The position numbers and the translations under genes are program-made. From CAWDCV01 sp963728125 (GTDB lineage Bacteria; Actinomycetota; Actinomycetes; CAWDCV01), in NCBI GenBank assembly GCA_963728125.1, contig CAVSIZ010000019.1, forward strand, positions 248,001-312,000: 64,000 bases of DNA, read 5' to 3'. The notes beneath the pieces were generated by a model that searched no databases, was not told the origin of the DNA, and was given only the letters and a program-made list of their open reading frames with translations. Position 1 is the first letter of the stretch. Each line of letters opens with the position of its first letter. Positions 34,371 to 42,225 of this stretch are shown here, in pieces.

Positions 34371-35195
34371 TCACGCTGGCCGGAACGGGTGAAGCTCGTC
34401 CTCACCGGGGCGAACGACACCCCAGCTGGACTCTGGGACCTCGTTCCAGGCGTCTTCGACATCGCCGAGCGGCTCGGAAACCACCAGCCGCGCTTCGTCG
34501 CTGACTTGCGCAAGGACAGCGAGCTCCGGATGGAGCTTTCGTAGTGCCGTCACCGCAGTCGAGTAGAAGAGCGATCGTGACCGGCCCTCGCTCGAGTACC
34601 GAAATGCCCAGATCGACGCACCGTCTGTCGTTGCCACCGTCATCTGGATCGGGTGCTCGATGCCGTGTCGGCGACCGACGTCCTCGATGACGCCAACCGC
34701 ACCCTCGACGGCCTTGGGTGGATCGTCCATCAATCCCAGGGTCAGGGCGAGAAAGAAGAAGGCTTCCGAGTCGGTCGAACCCTCGATGTCGAGATACAGC
34801 GATGGGTCGATGGCCAACATGAGGTCGCGCTTGACCTCGTGGAAACCGGTGATCGCGCCGTTGTGCATCCACAGCCACTGGCCATATCGGAACGGATGGC
34901 AGTTGCTCTGTTGGACCGGGGTTCCGGTTGACGCACGAATGTGAGCAAAGAGAAGTCGGGTCCGAATCTGGGTCGCGAGTTCGCGCAGGTTTCGGTCGTT
35001 CCATGCGGGCTCGATGCTCTTGAAGACTGCCGGCGTGTTTCCCTCGCCGTACCAACCGATGCCGAACCCGTCACCGTTCGTGGTCTCGACGCCGAGCCGT
35101 GAGTGCAAGCTCTGGTCGATCAAGGAATGCTTGGGTCGAAAGAGCAGCTCTTCGGCCAGGAGCGGATCTCCGGAGTACGCCATCCATCGACACAT
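34371..35195 (-). CDS. Class II glutamine amidotransferase domain protein
   Basis: A 274-residue single-domain Ntn amidotransferase. The start at 35195 gives MCRWMAYSGDP, so removal of Met exposes the catalytic Cys2; the longer frame upstream would hide it and is rejected. The family phrases NGDGFGIGWYGE, FAHIRASTGTP, NCHPFRYGQWLWMHNGAI and STDSEAFFFLAL are all present, matching the YafJ/EgtC-like group that uses glutamine or gamma-glutamyl amides. Its place 18 bp before glutamate decarboxylase suggests it yields glutamate for decarboxylation, which is inference. Confidence 0.87.
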   Translation of the reverse strand: MCRWMAYSGDPLLAEELLFRPKHSLIDQSLHSRLGVETTNGDGFGIGWYGEGNTPAVFKSIEPAWNDRNLRELATQIRTRLLFAHIRASTGTPVQQSNCHPFRYGQWLWMHNGAITGFHEVKRDLMLAIDPSLYLDIEGSTDSEAFFFLALTLGLMDDPPKAVEGAVGVIEDVGRRHGIEHPIQMTVATTDGASIWAFRYSSEGRSRSLFYSTAVTALRKLHPELAVLAQVSDEARLVVSEPLGDVEDAWNEVPESSWGVVRPGEDELHPFRPA

Positions 35196-35289
35196 GGTTC
35201 CCCGCTTCCATTCGTCTGACGTCATCACATCGGGAGATGTGCGTATTCGAATCACCCGTGGGGGATGACCGGGTGAGCTCCCTTCCCCT

Positions 35290-35337
35290 CAGTGCGAATC
35301 GCGGGCTACTCGGTCGCCGGTGGAGCCGACGACGAAG
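35290..35337 (+). repeat. Left 48-bp direct repeat flanking hepT-mntA
   Basis: It matches 36175-36222 in 44 of 48 bases, in the same orientation; the shared core begins GCGGGCTACTCGGTCGCCGG. On the minus strand it would encode VGSTGDRVARDSH, the C-terminus of the IlvD-like dehydratase, although that gene lies on the far side of the toxin-antitoxin pair. Confidence 0.85.
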
Positions 35338-35360
35338 CGTCTGTCCCGCACAATGATCGC

Positions 35361-35732
35361 GTGGAGTTCGACGAAGGCGCCGTGGTCGCGGGCTTGAGAA
35401 CGAGTGGCGCGAAGTTCGCGTTCGTGCACGGCAGTCGGGCAACTGGCAACGCGTGGCCCGACAGCGATCTTGACGTTGGCGCCTGGTGGGGAGGCGCTGC
35501 TCCCGCGCCCTGGGACGTATCGCTGCCGCCGCATGTGGACCTCGTCGTACTGGACGACGCACCGCTGTGGCTTGCCGGGCGAATCGCTCTTCACGGTCGG
35601 CTGCTCTTCGACGATGCTCCGCCCGAGCGGGTGGCCTGGCAGGCAGACACCCGCCTCATCTACCTGGACGAGTTGCCGCAGATCCTGGAAAGCCAGCAGG
35701 AATGGCTTCGGGCGGTGTCCGGTGGTCGATAA
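35361..35732 (+). CDS. mntA: MntA-type nucleotidyltransferase antitoxin
   Basis: A 123-residue minimal nucleotidyltransferase. The active-site pattern GS-x10-DxD is complete: Gly24-Ser25 and Asp36-x-Asp38 in GSRATGNAWPDSDLDVG. In type VII systems MntA adds AMP units to a tyrosine of HepT and silences it. I chose GTG at 35361, 6 nt after a CACAAT box; the longer frame upstream runs through the flanking repeat. The hepT gene starts inside its 3' end, as usual for this pair. A 33-bp copy of its promoter and start lies at 31704. Confidence 0.87.
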   Translation: MEFDEGAVVAGLRTSGAKFAFVHGSRATGNAWPDSDLDVGAWWGGAAPAPWDVSLPPHVDLVVLDDAPLWLAGRIALHGRLLFDDAPPERVAWQADTRLIYLDELPQILESQQEWLRAVSGGR

Positions 35733-36144
35733 CGAGCGTCTCGTACGACTCCTCGACGGCGTGCGGAGGGACGTGCGCGTATTGCGGGATCTTTCGGCAT
35801 CGGGCGAAGAATTGCCGTCCGACGAGGTCCGGCTAAGCGCCGTCAAGTATCGGTTCATCACCGCGATCGAGGGGTGCGCCAAGGTCGCGCACCATGTCGT
35901 GGCCGCCGAAGGCTGGGCGGCTCCGGAGACCAACGCCGGCGCCGTGCGAGAGCTCGCCGAGCACGGCGTGATTGCACAGCCAGTTTCCGAGGCCATTGCT
36001 CGGGCGGTGGGATTCCGGAACCTGCTCGTCCACCGGTACGCCGACATCGACGACAACCGCGTCGTCGATCGGCTGAACGACCTCGACGACCTCGACGCGT
36101 TCGTGGCCCAGGTCGGCACGTGGTTGCTTACGGCGTCGGCGTGA
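35722..36144 (+). CDS. hepT: HepT-type HEPN ribonuclease toxin
   Basis: A 140-residue HEPN protein. The catalytic R-x4-H-x-Y motif is RNLLVHRY (Arg99, His104, Tyr106) near the C-terminal helix, preceded by the helices typical of HepT (VKYRFITAIEGCAKVAHHVV). HepT is a metal-independent RNase; Tyr106 is the residue AMPylated by MntA in studied systems. The GTG at 35722 overlaps mntA by 11 bases. The gene ends 30 bp before the right direct repeat, so the pair fills the space between the repeats. Confidence 0.87.
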   Translation: MVDNERLVRLLDGVRRDVRVLRDLSASGEELPSDEVRLSAVKYRFITAIEGCAKVAHHVVAAEGWAAPETNAGAVRELAEHGVIAQPVSEAIARAVGFRNLLVHRYADIDDNRVVDRLNDLDDLDAFVAQVGTWLLTASA

Positions 36145-36173
36145 CCGAGGCACCCATTGATGGAGGTTCTCGT

Positions 36174-37892
36174 TCAGTGGGAGTCGCGGGCTACTCGGTC
36201 GCCGGTTGAGCCGACGAGGAAGTCCAGATCTGCGCCGGTTTCCGCGCCCATGACGGTGCGCACGTAGAGCTGCTCCCAGCCGCGCGCCGGCCGGGCCACG
36301 GCATCCGTCATCTCCTGCGCCGGCGAACGACGATCGAACTCTGCTGTCGGTACGTCAACGTCGATGCGCCTTCGCTCGACGTCGAGGACGATCGGGTCTC
36401 CGGTGCGCACGCGGCTCAGCGGGCCGCCAGCAGCACCCTCGGGTGAGACGTGCAGCACCACCGTGCCGTACGCCGTGCCGCTCATGCGCCCGTCGCAGAC
36501 TCGCACGATGTCGCGCACGCCATGCTGCAGCAGCTTCGCCGGCAGCGGCATGTTGGCCACCTCGGGCATACCCGGATAGCCGCGCGGCCCGCAGCCGCGC
36601 AGCACGAGGACCGAATCGGCGTCGACATCGAGATCGGGGTCGTCGACGCGAGCTGAGAAATCCTCGATGGAGTCGAACACCACCGCGCGCCCGCGGTGCC
36701 GCAACAGCTGCGGTGTCGCCGCTGCGGGCTTGATAACGGCGCCAGCGGGCGCGAGCGTGCCGTACAGCACCGCGATGCCCGCCTCTGGCTGCAGCGGCTG
36801 CGAGCGGACGCGGATGACGTCCTCGTCCCAGATCTGCGCGTCCGCGACGTACGAAACGAGCGGCCGCCCCGTCACCGTCAGCGCATCGACGTCAAGAAGA
36901 TCGACCACCTCGCGCAGCACCGCGTGCAGCCCGCCAGCTCGATGGAAGTCCTCCATCAAATGCCTGCCGGCCGGTTGCAGGTCGACGAGCAGTGGTACGC
37001 CGGTGCCGAGTCGATCGAAGTCGTCGAGCGTCAGCGGAACGCCGAGCCGGCCAGCGATCGCCAGCAGGTGAACGATCGCGTTCGTCGATCCACCGACCGC
37101 GGCCAGCGCCACGATGGCATTGCGGAACGAGCCCGCCGTCATGACCTGACTAGGGCGGCGCTCCGCCGCGATCATTTCCACGATGAGGCGGCCGCTGTCG
37201 TGCGCCTGCGCGAGCAACCGGCTGTCGGGTGCGGGCAACCCCGCCGTACCAGGCAAGGTCATCCCGAGCACCTCGGCGAGTAACCCCATCGTCGATGCCG
37301 TGCCCATGGTGTTGCAGTGCCCTCGGCTGCGGATCATCGCGGACTCCGACTCGAGGAACGCCGCCTCCGACAGCGTGCCCGCGCGCACCTCTTCGCTGAG
37401 CCGCCACACGTCGGTGCCGCAGCCCAGCGGCGTACCGCGGAACGTCCCCGTCAGCATCGGTCCACCGGGCACCACCACCGCTGGCAGGTTGACCGACGCC
37501 GCTGCCATCAGCAGCGAGGGAATCGTCTTGTCGCAGCCGCCCAGCAGCACTACGCCGTCGATGGGATTGGCGCGCAGCATCTCCTCCGTCGCCATCGCGG
37601 CCATGTTTCGCCACAGCATCGACGTCGGCCGCACCTGCGTCTCGCCGAGGGACACGACCGGCAGGTTCAGCGGTATGCCGCCCGCCTCCCAGACGCCGTT
37701 CTTCACCGCCGCCGCGACGTCGTCGAGGTGGCTGTTGCACGGGGTCAGATCCGAGGCGGTGTTGGCGATCGCGATCTGCGGGCGTCCCTCGAACGCGGAA
37801 CCAGGCACGCCGCGCCGCATCCAGGCCCGATGGATGTAGGAGTTGCGGTCCGAACCGCCGTACCACCGTGCGCTACGAAGAGTCGGCATCAT
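36174..37892 (-). CDS. IlvD/Edd family dehydratase, probably of a sugar acid
   Basis: A 572-residue dehydratase from ATG 37892 (or 37889). The hallmark cysteines are in PCNSHLDD, GGCDKTIPSLLMA and GHCNTMGTASTMG, binding the Fe-S cluster, with VGGSTNAIVHLLAIAGR and the C-terminal GPRGYPGMPEVANMP and VCDGRMSGTAYGTVVLHVSPE. The RSARWYGGSDRNSYIHRAWMRRG opening is like L-arabinonate or fuconate dehydratases rather than the branched-chain enzyme IlvD. It should form a 2-keto-3-deoxy sugar acid. It is preceded by a TetR gene whose TGA overlaps its ATG (TGATG). Its last codons are duplicated beyond hepT-mntA. Confidence 0.85.
   Translation of the reverse strand: MMPTLRSARWYGGSDRNSYIHRAWMRRGVPGSAFEGRPQIAIANTASDLTPCNSHLDDVAAAVKNGVWEAGGIPLNLPVVSLGETQVRPTSMLWRNMAAMATEEMLRANPIDGVVLLGGCDKTIPSLLMAAASVNLPAVVVPGGPMLTGTFRGTPLGCGTDVWRLSEEVRAGTLSEAAFLESESAMIRSRGHCNTMGTASTMGLLAEVLGMTLPGTAGLPAPDSRLLAQAHDSGRLIVEMIAAERRPSQVMTAGSFRNAIVALAAVGGSTNAIVHLLAIAGRLGVPLTLDDFDRLGTGVPLLVDLQPAGRHLMEDFHRAGGLHAVLREVVDLLDVDALTVTGRPLVSYVADAQIWDEDVIRVRSQPLQPEAGIAVLYGTLAPAGAVIKPAAATPQLLRHRGRAVVFDSIEDFSARVDDPDLDVDADSVLVLRGCGPRGYPGMPEVANMPLPAKLLQHGVRDIVRVCDGRMSGTAYGTVVLHVSPEGAAGGPLSRVRTGDPIVLDVERRRIDVDVPTAEFDRRSPAQEMTDAVARPARGWEQLYVRTVMGAETGADLDFLVGSTGDRVARDSH
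36175..36222 (+). repeat. Right 48-bp direct repeat, 3' end of the IlvD-like gene
   Basis: This is the partner of 35290-35337 (44 of 48 identical). It covers the final codons and stop of the dehydratase (VGSTGDRVARDSH on the minus strand). The layout, with a gene's own 3' end preserved on one side and a copy on the other, is like an attL/attR pair or a segmental duplication. No integrase is present. Confidence 0.85.
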
Positions 37893-38542
37893 CACCTCTC
37901 GGGGGTACGCAGAAGCGTGCGAATCCACAGATCGGTCAGCAGGGCGACGTACCGTTCCGGCGTCCAGTCCTGCGCGGTGATCCGCGAGAAGAACTCCGGT
38001 GCGTTGGTCGCCCAGATCAGGTCGGCCACGTCGTCGTCGGAGAGCTCGTCTCGCAGCTGCCCGGTGGAGCGCAGGTCGGCGGCGAAGAGCGTCATGTTGG
38101 CGCGGCGTCGCTGGGCCAGGTGATCATGTAGCTGCGCGCAGTCAGGGTCGGCGAGTGCGGCCTGCCCGAGCGCGTCGAACAGGGGTGCCACCCGGGGCAT
38201 GATGCGTCCGAGCGCCTGGCCGTAGACGACGAGCTTCGACCGGGCCGAGTCAGCCGCCCGTATCGCGCGTACATAGTCGCGCTCCTCGGCGCTGACCGGT
38301 TCGTCCGATGACCCCAGCGCCATGTCGATCACCGCGAGCATCAGCTGCGGCTTGCGTCCGACCGAGGCATACACGGTGTCGACATTGACCCCCGCGGCGG
38401 CCGCGATGTCGGCGACGCCGGTTGCCGCGTAGCCATGCGTGGTGAAGTGCTCCCGCGCCGAACGCAGCACCGCCTGCCGCGTTGCCGTGGCCTGCTCGCT
38501 GCGGACCCGGGAGTGGTAGCGCCGCTTGACGCTCTCTGGCAT
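37892..38542 (-). CDS. TetR family regulator of the sugar-acid locus
   Basis: A 216-residue repressor from ATG 38542 (MPESVKRRYHS). The N-terminal helix-turn-helix is ATRQAVLRSAREHFTTHGYAATGVADIAAAAGVNVDTVYASVG. The C-terminal ligand domain is rich in Ala and Asp and has no assigned family. A TACGGT box (38550-38555) lies 7 nt before the ATG, so transcription is probably leaderless. A perfect 9-bp inverted repeat at 38563-38585 is the likely operator for itself and the divergent FAH operon. It is cotranscribed with the dehydratase. Confidence 0.88.
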   Translation of the reverse strand: MPESVKRRYHSRVRSEQATATRQAVLRSAREHFTTHGYAATGVADIAAAAGVNVDTVYASVGRKPQLMLAVIDMALGSSDEPVSAEERDYVRAIRAADSARSKLVVYGQALGRIMPRVAPLFDALGQAALADPDCAQLHDHLAQRRRANMTLFAADLRSTGQLRDELSDDDVADLIWATNAPEFFSRITAQDWTPERYVALLTDLWIRTLLRTPER

Positions 38543-38562
38543 GAGACCTACCGTACCGATAG

Positions 38563-38585
38563 TCATCCGAAAGCACTTCGGATGA
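38563..38585. promoter_or_regulatory. TetR operator: perfect 9-bp inverted repeat
   Basis: TCATCCGAA-AGCAC-TTCGGATGA, arms at 38563-38571 and 38577-38585, sits between the tetR-ilvD transcript and the opposite-facing catabolic genes, immediately upstream of the tetR -10 box. Its size and symmetry suit a TetR dimer. A further half-like GCGGATGA follows at 38589. Confidence 0.75.
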
Positions 38586-38604
38586 AATGCGGATGAGGTG
38601 CGAC

Positions 38605-38940
38605 GTGAGCGAGCACAGCAACGGCGTTGTGGTCCGCAGTCGGGCGAAGGGCCCGCAACATGGGCCATGGGCTCCCTGTTCGAGTTGGGCCCCGGCTTCT
38701 TCATCTGGCTCCCCCGGGAAGTGCCGACGCGGTCCGCATCCGCGGCGACGCTCCCGCGCGTTTCTGGCTTTCACCGCCCCGGGCGGCCTGATGAGCCTGT
38801 ACGACGAGGTCGGCATCCCTGCACGCGAGCGTCGACTTCCCGGCTCCGATGGCCAGTCGGCGGAGGTCGAGTTCCCCAAGTGGGCCGAGGTCGGGCCTCG
38901 CTACGGGCTTCAGGTCGTGGGCCCGGGCATCCCCGAGTAG
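38605..38940 (+). pseudogene. Decayed cupin-domain protein
   Basis: Joining three frames gives the outline of a small cupin: GEGPATWAMGSLFEL, then LGPGFFIWLPREVPHAVRIRGD (with one base restored), then RFLAFTAPGGLMSLYDEVG (with another base restored) and a natural end GPGIPE at 38940. The central 50 or so residues carrying the first metal motif are missing between LFEL and GPGFF. At least two single-base losses (near 38731 and 38758) and one indel near 38640 are needed, so the gene is dead. It once headed the catabolic operon. Confidence 0.75.
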
Positions 38941-38967
38941 CGAGCCTTCGGGGCATCATTCCCCCTC

Positions 38968-39825
38968 ATGCACCTCATGCGCATCGGACTGGTCGGCGTC
39001 GAGAAGCCCGTGGTTCGCATCGACGATGCGACGTACGTCGACGTGTCCGAGGTGACTGGCGACATCGACGGTGCGCTGCTCTCCGATGGCCTCGAGGCGC
39101 TGCGCGTCATCGTGGCCGAGCGCGTCGCCGACGGCGTCGTGCAGCGGTTCGCCGGCGAGCGCATCGGGGCGCCGATCGCGCGGCCACATCAGATCCTGTG
39201 CATCGGGCTGAACTACCGCGACCACGCGGCGGAGGCTGGGCAGCCGGTGCCCGACGAGCCCATCCTGTTCACCAAGTCGCCGAACACGCTGATCGGCCCG
39301 AACGATCCGGTCCGTCAGCCGCGCGGTTCCACCAAACTGGACTGGGAAGTGGAGCTCGGCATCGTCATCGGTCAGCGTGCGAGCTACCTCGACGACACCG
39401 ACGCTGCCCGCCAGGCGATCGCCGGCTACGTCGTCTGCAACGACGTGAGCGAGCGGTCGTTCCAGCTCGAGCGTGGCGGTCAGTGGGTCAAGGGCAAGTC
39501 CGCCGAGACGTTCAACCCGGCCGGACCGTGGTTGGTCACGGCCGACGAGATCGAGGACGTGCTGCAGCTCGACATGTGGCTCGACGTCAACGGGGTACGC
39601 CGCCAGACCGGCAGCACCGCCACCATGGTCTTCGATCCGTACGAGCTCGTGCGCTATCTCAGCCAGTTCCTCGTGCTGGAGCCGGGAGACCTCATCAACA
39701 CCGGCACGCCGCCCGGTGTCGGCATGGGGCAGCAGCCGCCGGTCTTCCTGCAACCCGGCGACGTGATGGAGCTCGGCATCGACGGCCTGGGAACACAACG
39801 TCAAGTCGTCCTGCCGCCCCGGTGA
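38968..39825 (+). CDS. Fumarylacetoacetate hydrolase family protein (sugar-acid type)
   Basis: A 285-residue FAH-fold enzyme. The magnesium site is formed by the glutamates of DWEVELGIVIG, with ILCIGLNYRDHAAEAG before it, and NDVSERSFQLERGGQWVKGKS and TGTPPGVGMGQ after it. This subgroup includes 2-keto-3-deoxy and 2,4-diketo-3-deoxy-L-fuconate hydrolases, which release pyruvate or lactate. Given the dehydratase opposite and two dehydrogenases downstream, hydrolysis of a diketo deoxy sugar acid is the best guess. An inner ATG at 38977 is an alternative start. Its TGA overlaps the GTG of the next gene. Confidence 0.88.
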   Translation: MHLMRIGLVGVEKPVVRIDDATYVDVSEVTGDIDGALLSDGLEALRVIVAERVADGVVQRFAGERIGAPIARPHQILCIGLNYRDHAAEAGQPVPDEPILFTKSPNTLIGPNDPVRQPRGSTKLDWEVELGIVIGQRASYLDDTDAARQAIAGYVVCNDVSERSFQLERGGQWVKGKSAETFNPAGPWLVTADEIEDVLQLDMWLDVNGVRRQTGSTATMVFDPYELVRYLSQFLVLEPGDLINTGTPPGVGMGQQPPVFLQPGDVMELGIDGLGTQRQVVLPPR

Positions 39826-40841
39826 GCATGCGCGCGTTCGTCATCACCGGGCCAGGCCGGGCCGAGGTACGCGACGTCGCGCGCCCGGAGCCGAGAACCG
39901 GCGAGGTGGTCGTCGACGTCGAAAGCGCCGGAGTCTGCGGTACGGACGTCGAGTTCTTCACCGGCGAGATGTCGTACCTACACAGCGGCCAGGCGGCCTA
40001 CCCGATACGAATCGGCCACGAGTGGTCGGGGGTGGTCACTGCCGTCGGCGAGGGCGTCGATCCGTCCTGGCTCGGCCGGCGGGTCACCGGCGACACCATG
40101 CTGGGCTGCGGGCACTGCCAGCGATGCCTGCGCGGACGGCAGCACCTGTGCGCCGACCGGTTCGAGATCGGCATCCGGCACGGTTGGCCGGGCGCGCTGG
40201 CCGAGCAGCTTCCCGTCCCCGTCCGCGCCCTGCACCCGTTGCCGGACACGGTCGACCCGATGAGCGGCGCCCTCGTCGAACCCGGTGGCAATGCGCTGCG
40301 CGCTGTCCGCGGTGCCAACCTGAACGCGGGCGATCGATTGCTCGTGCTCGGACCGGGCACGATCGGACTGCTCGTCGGGCTCATCGCCGCGGCACAGGGA
40401 GTCGAGGTGCACCTGCTGGGACGTTCGCCAGAGTTGCTGGCCTTCCCTCGATCGCTCGGGTTCGAGCACGTCTGGACGCAAGAGACGCTGCCGGCTGTGG
40501 CGTACGACGCCGCCGTCGAGGCGTCCAACGCGGCCGCGCTGCCCGCGCACGCCCTAGACGTTGTCGAGCCGGGCGGGCGCGTCGTCTACATCGGCCTTGC
40601 CGGCGAGCCGAGCTACGTCGATACCCGCACGATCGCGCTCAAGGACGTCACCGCTGTTGGCGTTCTCAGCGCTTCGGGCGGGTTGTCCGGGGCGATCGAT
40701 CTCTACGCGTCTGGCGAAGTCGACCCACGACCGCTGGTCGCTGCGACTGTCGGACTCGAGGACGTCGCCGACGTCCTCGCCGGGAACCGGCGGCCCGACT
40801 GGGGCGACGCCCCGAAGATCCACGTGGACCCGCGGCGATGA
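39822..40841 (+). CDS. Zinc-dependent alcohol/polyol dehydrogenase (MDR superfamily)
   Basis: A 339-residue medium-chain dehydrogenase. Catalytic zinc ligands are in AGVCGTDVEFF and IGHEWSGVV, the structural zinc site is CGHCQRCLRGRQHLC, and the NAD loop is VLGPGTIGLLVGLIAA. It is closest in pattern to sorbitol, threonine or fuconate-type dehydrogenases. In the inferred route it would oxidise a 2-keto-3-deoxy sugar acid before FAH cleavage, or the sugar itself. Start options are GTG 39822 (overlapping the previous stop) or ATG 39828. The next gene overlaps its stop. Confidence 0.88.
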   Translation: MSMRAFVITGPGRAEVRDVARPEPRTGEVVVDVESAGVCGTDVEFFTGEMSYLHSGQAAYPIRIGHEWSGVVTAVGEGVDPSWLGRRVTGDTMLGCGHCQRCLRGRQHLCADRFEIGIRHGWPGALAEQLPVPVRALHPLPDTVDPMSGALVEPGGNALRAVRGANLNAGDRLLVLGPGTIGLLVGLIAAAQGVEVHLLGRSPELLAFPRSLGFEHVWTQETLPAVAYDAAVEASNAAALPAHALDVVEPGGRVVYIGLAGEPSYVDTRTIALKDVTAVGVLSASGGLSGAIDLYASGEVDPRPLVAATVGLEDVADVLAGNRRPDWGDAPKIHVDPRR

Positions 40842-41575
40842 CGGAATTCGACGGACTGGTTGCTGTCGTCACCGGCGGCGCGAGCGGCATTGGTGCCGCG
40901 ACCGTGACAGCATTGCGCGAGCGCGGCGCGACGGTCGCCAGCCTGGACGTCAGTGCACAAGCAGACGATGCAGCGGACCTGGCCGTTCCCTGCAACGTGA
41001 CCGACGATGCGTCGGTCCGCGATGCGGTCGCGATGGTCGTCGACCGACTCGGTCGGCTCGACATCGTGGTGAACAACGCGGGCATCGGTGCAGTGGGCGA
41101 TGTCGCGGCCAACTCCGACGACGAGTGGCACCGAGTGTTCGATGTCAACGTCGTCGGCATGGCTCGTATGTCGCGTGCTGCGCTGCCGCACCTCGTCGCC
41201 TCACCGCACGGCAGCATCGTGAACACTTGCTCGATCGTGGCCGTCGTCGGCGTACGTCAGCGGGCGCTGTACTCCGCGAGCAAGGGGGCGGTCGCCGCGC
41301 TCACGCTGGCGATGGCAGCCGACTGCATCGAGCAGGGCATCCGCGTCAACGCCGTCGTACCCGGAACCGCTGACACGCCGTGGGTCGGCCGGTTGCTGGA
41401 GGCGGCCGACGATCCTGATGCGGCGGCGGCGGCGCTGCGGGCTCGACAGCCCATGGGTCGCCTCGTCACTGCGGCAGAGATCGCGCATGCCATCGCGTAC
41501 CTCGCGAGTCCGTTGTCCGCTTCGACGACGGGCACGTTCCTGGGGGTCGACGGCGGCATGACGGGCGTGCGCTAG
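40838..41575 (+). CDS. Short-chain dehydrogenase/reductase (SDR)
   Basis: A 245-residue classical SDR with VVTGGASGIGAATV at residues 10-23, NNAG, a catalytic Ser (NTCSIVA), YSASKG (Tyr and Lys) and the family end FLGVDGGMTGVR. L-fucose and related sugar dehydrogenases belong to this group. It is the last gene of the FAH-MDR-SDR operon and likely oxidises the sugar or one of its acid derivatives. The ATG overlaps the preceding stop (ATGA). Its stop overlaps by four bases that of the convergent TetR gene. Confidence 0.9.
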   Translation: MTEFDGLVAVVTGGASGIGAATVTALRERGATVASLDVSAQADDAADLAVPCNVTDDASVRDAVAMVVDRLGRLDIVVNNAGIGAVGDVAANSDDEWHRVFDVNVVGMARMSRAALPHLVASPHGSIVNTCSIVAVVGVRQRALYSASKGAVAALTLAMAADCIEQGIRVNAVVPGTADTPWVGRLLEAADDPDAAAAALRARQPMGRLVTAAEIAHAIAYLASPLSASTTGTFLGVDGGMTGVR

Positions 41576-42225
41576 CTGCGCGACCGAATCCGGTCGAGGC
41601 CGTCGAGGATCAGGTCGAGACCAAACAGGTACTCGTTGCCGTAGTCGTACCCGGGCTGGAGGACGTACTCCGTCGCCATCTCGATGAGGTGCGGAAACGC
41701 GTCGATGGTGTTCGAGTCGAGAATGTTCGCAGCAACGGCTGTTGCCTCGTCGGGTGATTGGAACGGCAAGCTCGCTTCCTGCAGTGCGAAGCCGTAGATG
41801 TAGCTGTCGATCAGCGAGAAAGCGTGCGCGGCCATCTCCACCGAGAAGCCGGCGTTGCGCAGGACTCCGATCACAGCATCGTGATGCCGCAGCGTCGCGG
41901 GACCGGGGCTGGCCCGTGAATCCAGCAGGCCGAGCGCCCAGGGATGGCGATGCAGCACCTCACGCACGGAGATGGCCCGCGCCCGCATCGCGTCAGCCCA
42001 GTCCGTGTCAGAGGTGGGCAGGACGATCTCGGCGAAGACCGCGTCCACGAGGCTGTCGAGCAGGTCGTCCTTGTTCGTGACGTAGTGGTAGAGCGACATC
42101 GCCTCGATGCCGAGCTGCTGGGCGAGCGTGCGCATGCTCAGCGACCCGACGCCGCGTTCGTCGGCCAGCGCCACGGCCGTGCCCACGACCCGCTCTCGGG
42201 TGAGCGGTCTACTCCCACGTCGCAT
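41572..42225 (-). CDS. TetR family regulator with TetR_C-type ligand domain
   Basis: A 217-residue regulator. The DNA-binding head is RERVVGTAVALADERGVGSLSMRTLAQQLGIEAMSLYHYVTNKDDLLD, and the C-terminal section (WADAMRARAISVREVLHRHPWALGLLDSR) is of the tetracycline-repressor C-terminal type common in actinobacteria. It is divergent from the reductase at 42285. Its ATG lies next to the -35 of that gene, and two palindromes in between are its probable operators. Confidence 0.9.
   Translation of the reverse strand: MRRGSRPLTRERVVGTAVALADERGVGSLSMRTLAQQLGIEAMSLYHYVTNKDDLLDSLVDAVFAEIVLPTSDTDWADAMRARAISVREVLHRHPWALGLLDSRASPGPATLRHHDAVIGVLRNAGFSVEMAAHAFSLIDSYIYGFALQEASLPFQSPDEATAVAANILDSNTIDAFPHLIEMATEYVLQPGYDYGNEYLFGLDLILDGLDRIRSRS

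Noticed and set aside
35289..36119. A 276-codon minus frame antisense to hepT-mntA ending in the same peptide as the dehydratase
   Set aside because: Its end is shared only because of the 48-bp direct repeat; the rest is the antisense of two well-supported genes and has no family similarity.
38598..40841. A 747-codon plus-strand frame covering the cupin relic, FAH and dehydrogenase genes
   Set aside because: Only its first 40 and last 340 codons are real (the relic and the dehydrogenase); the middle is an out-of-frame reading of the FAH gene.
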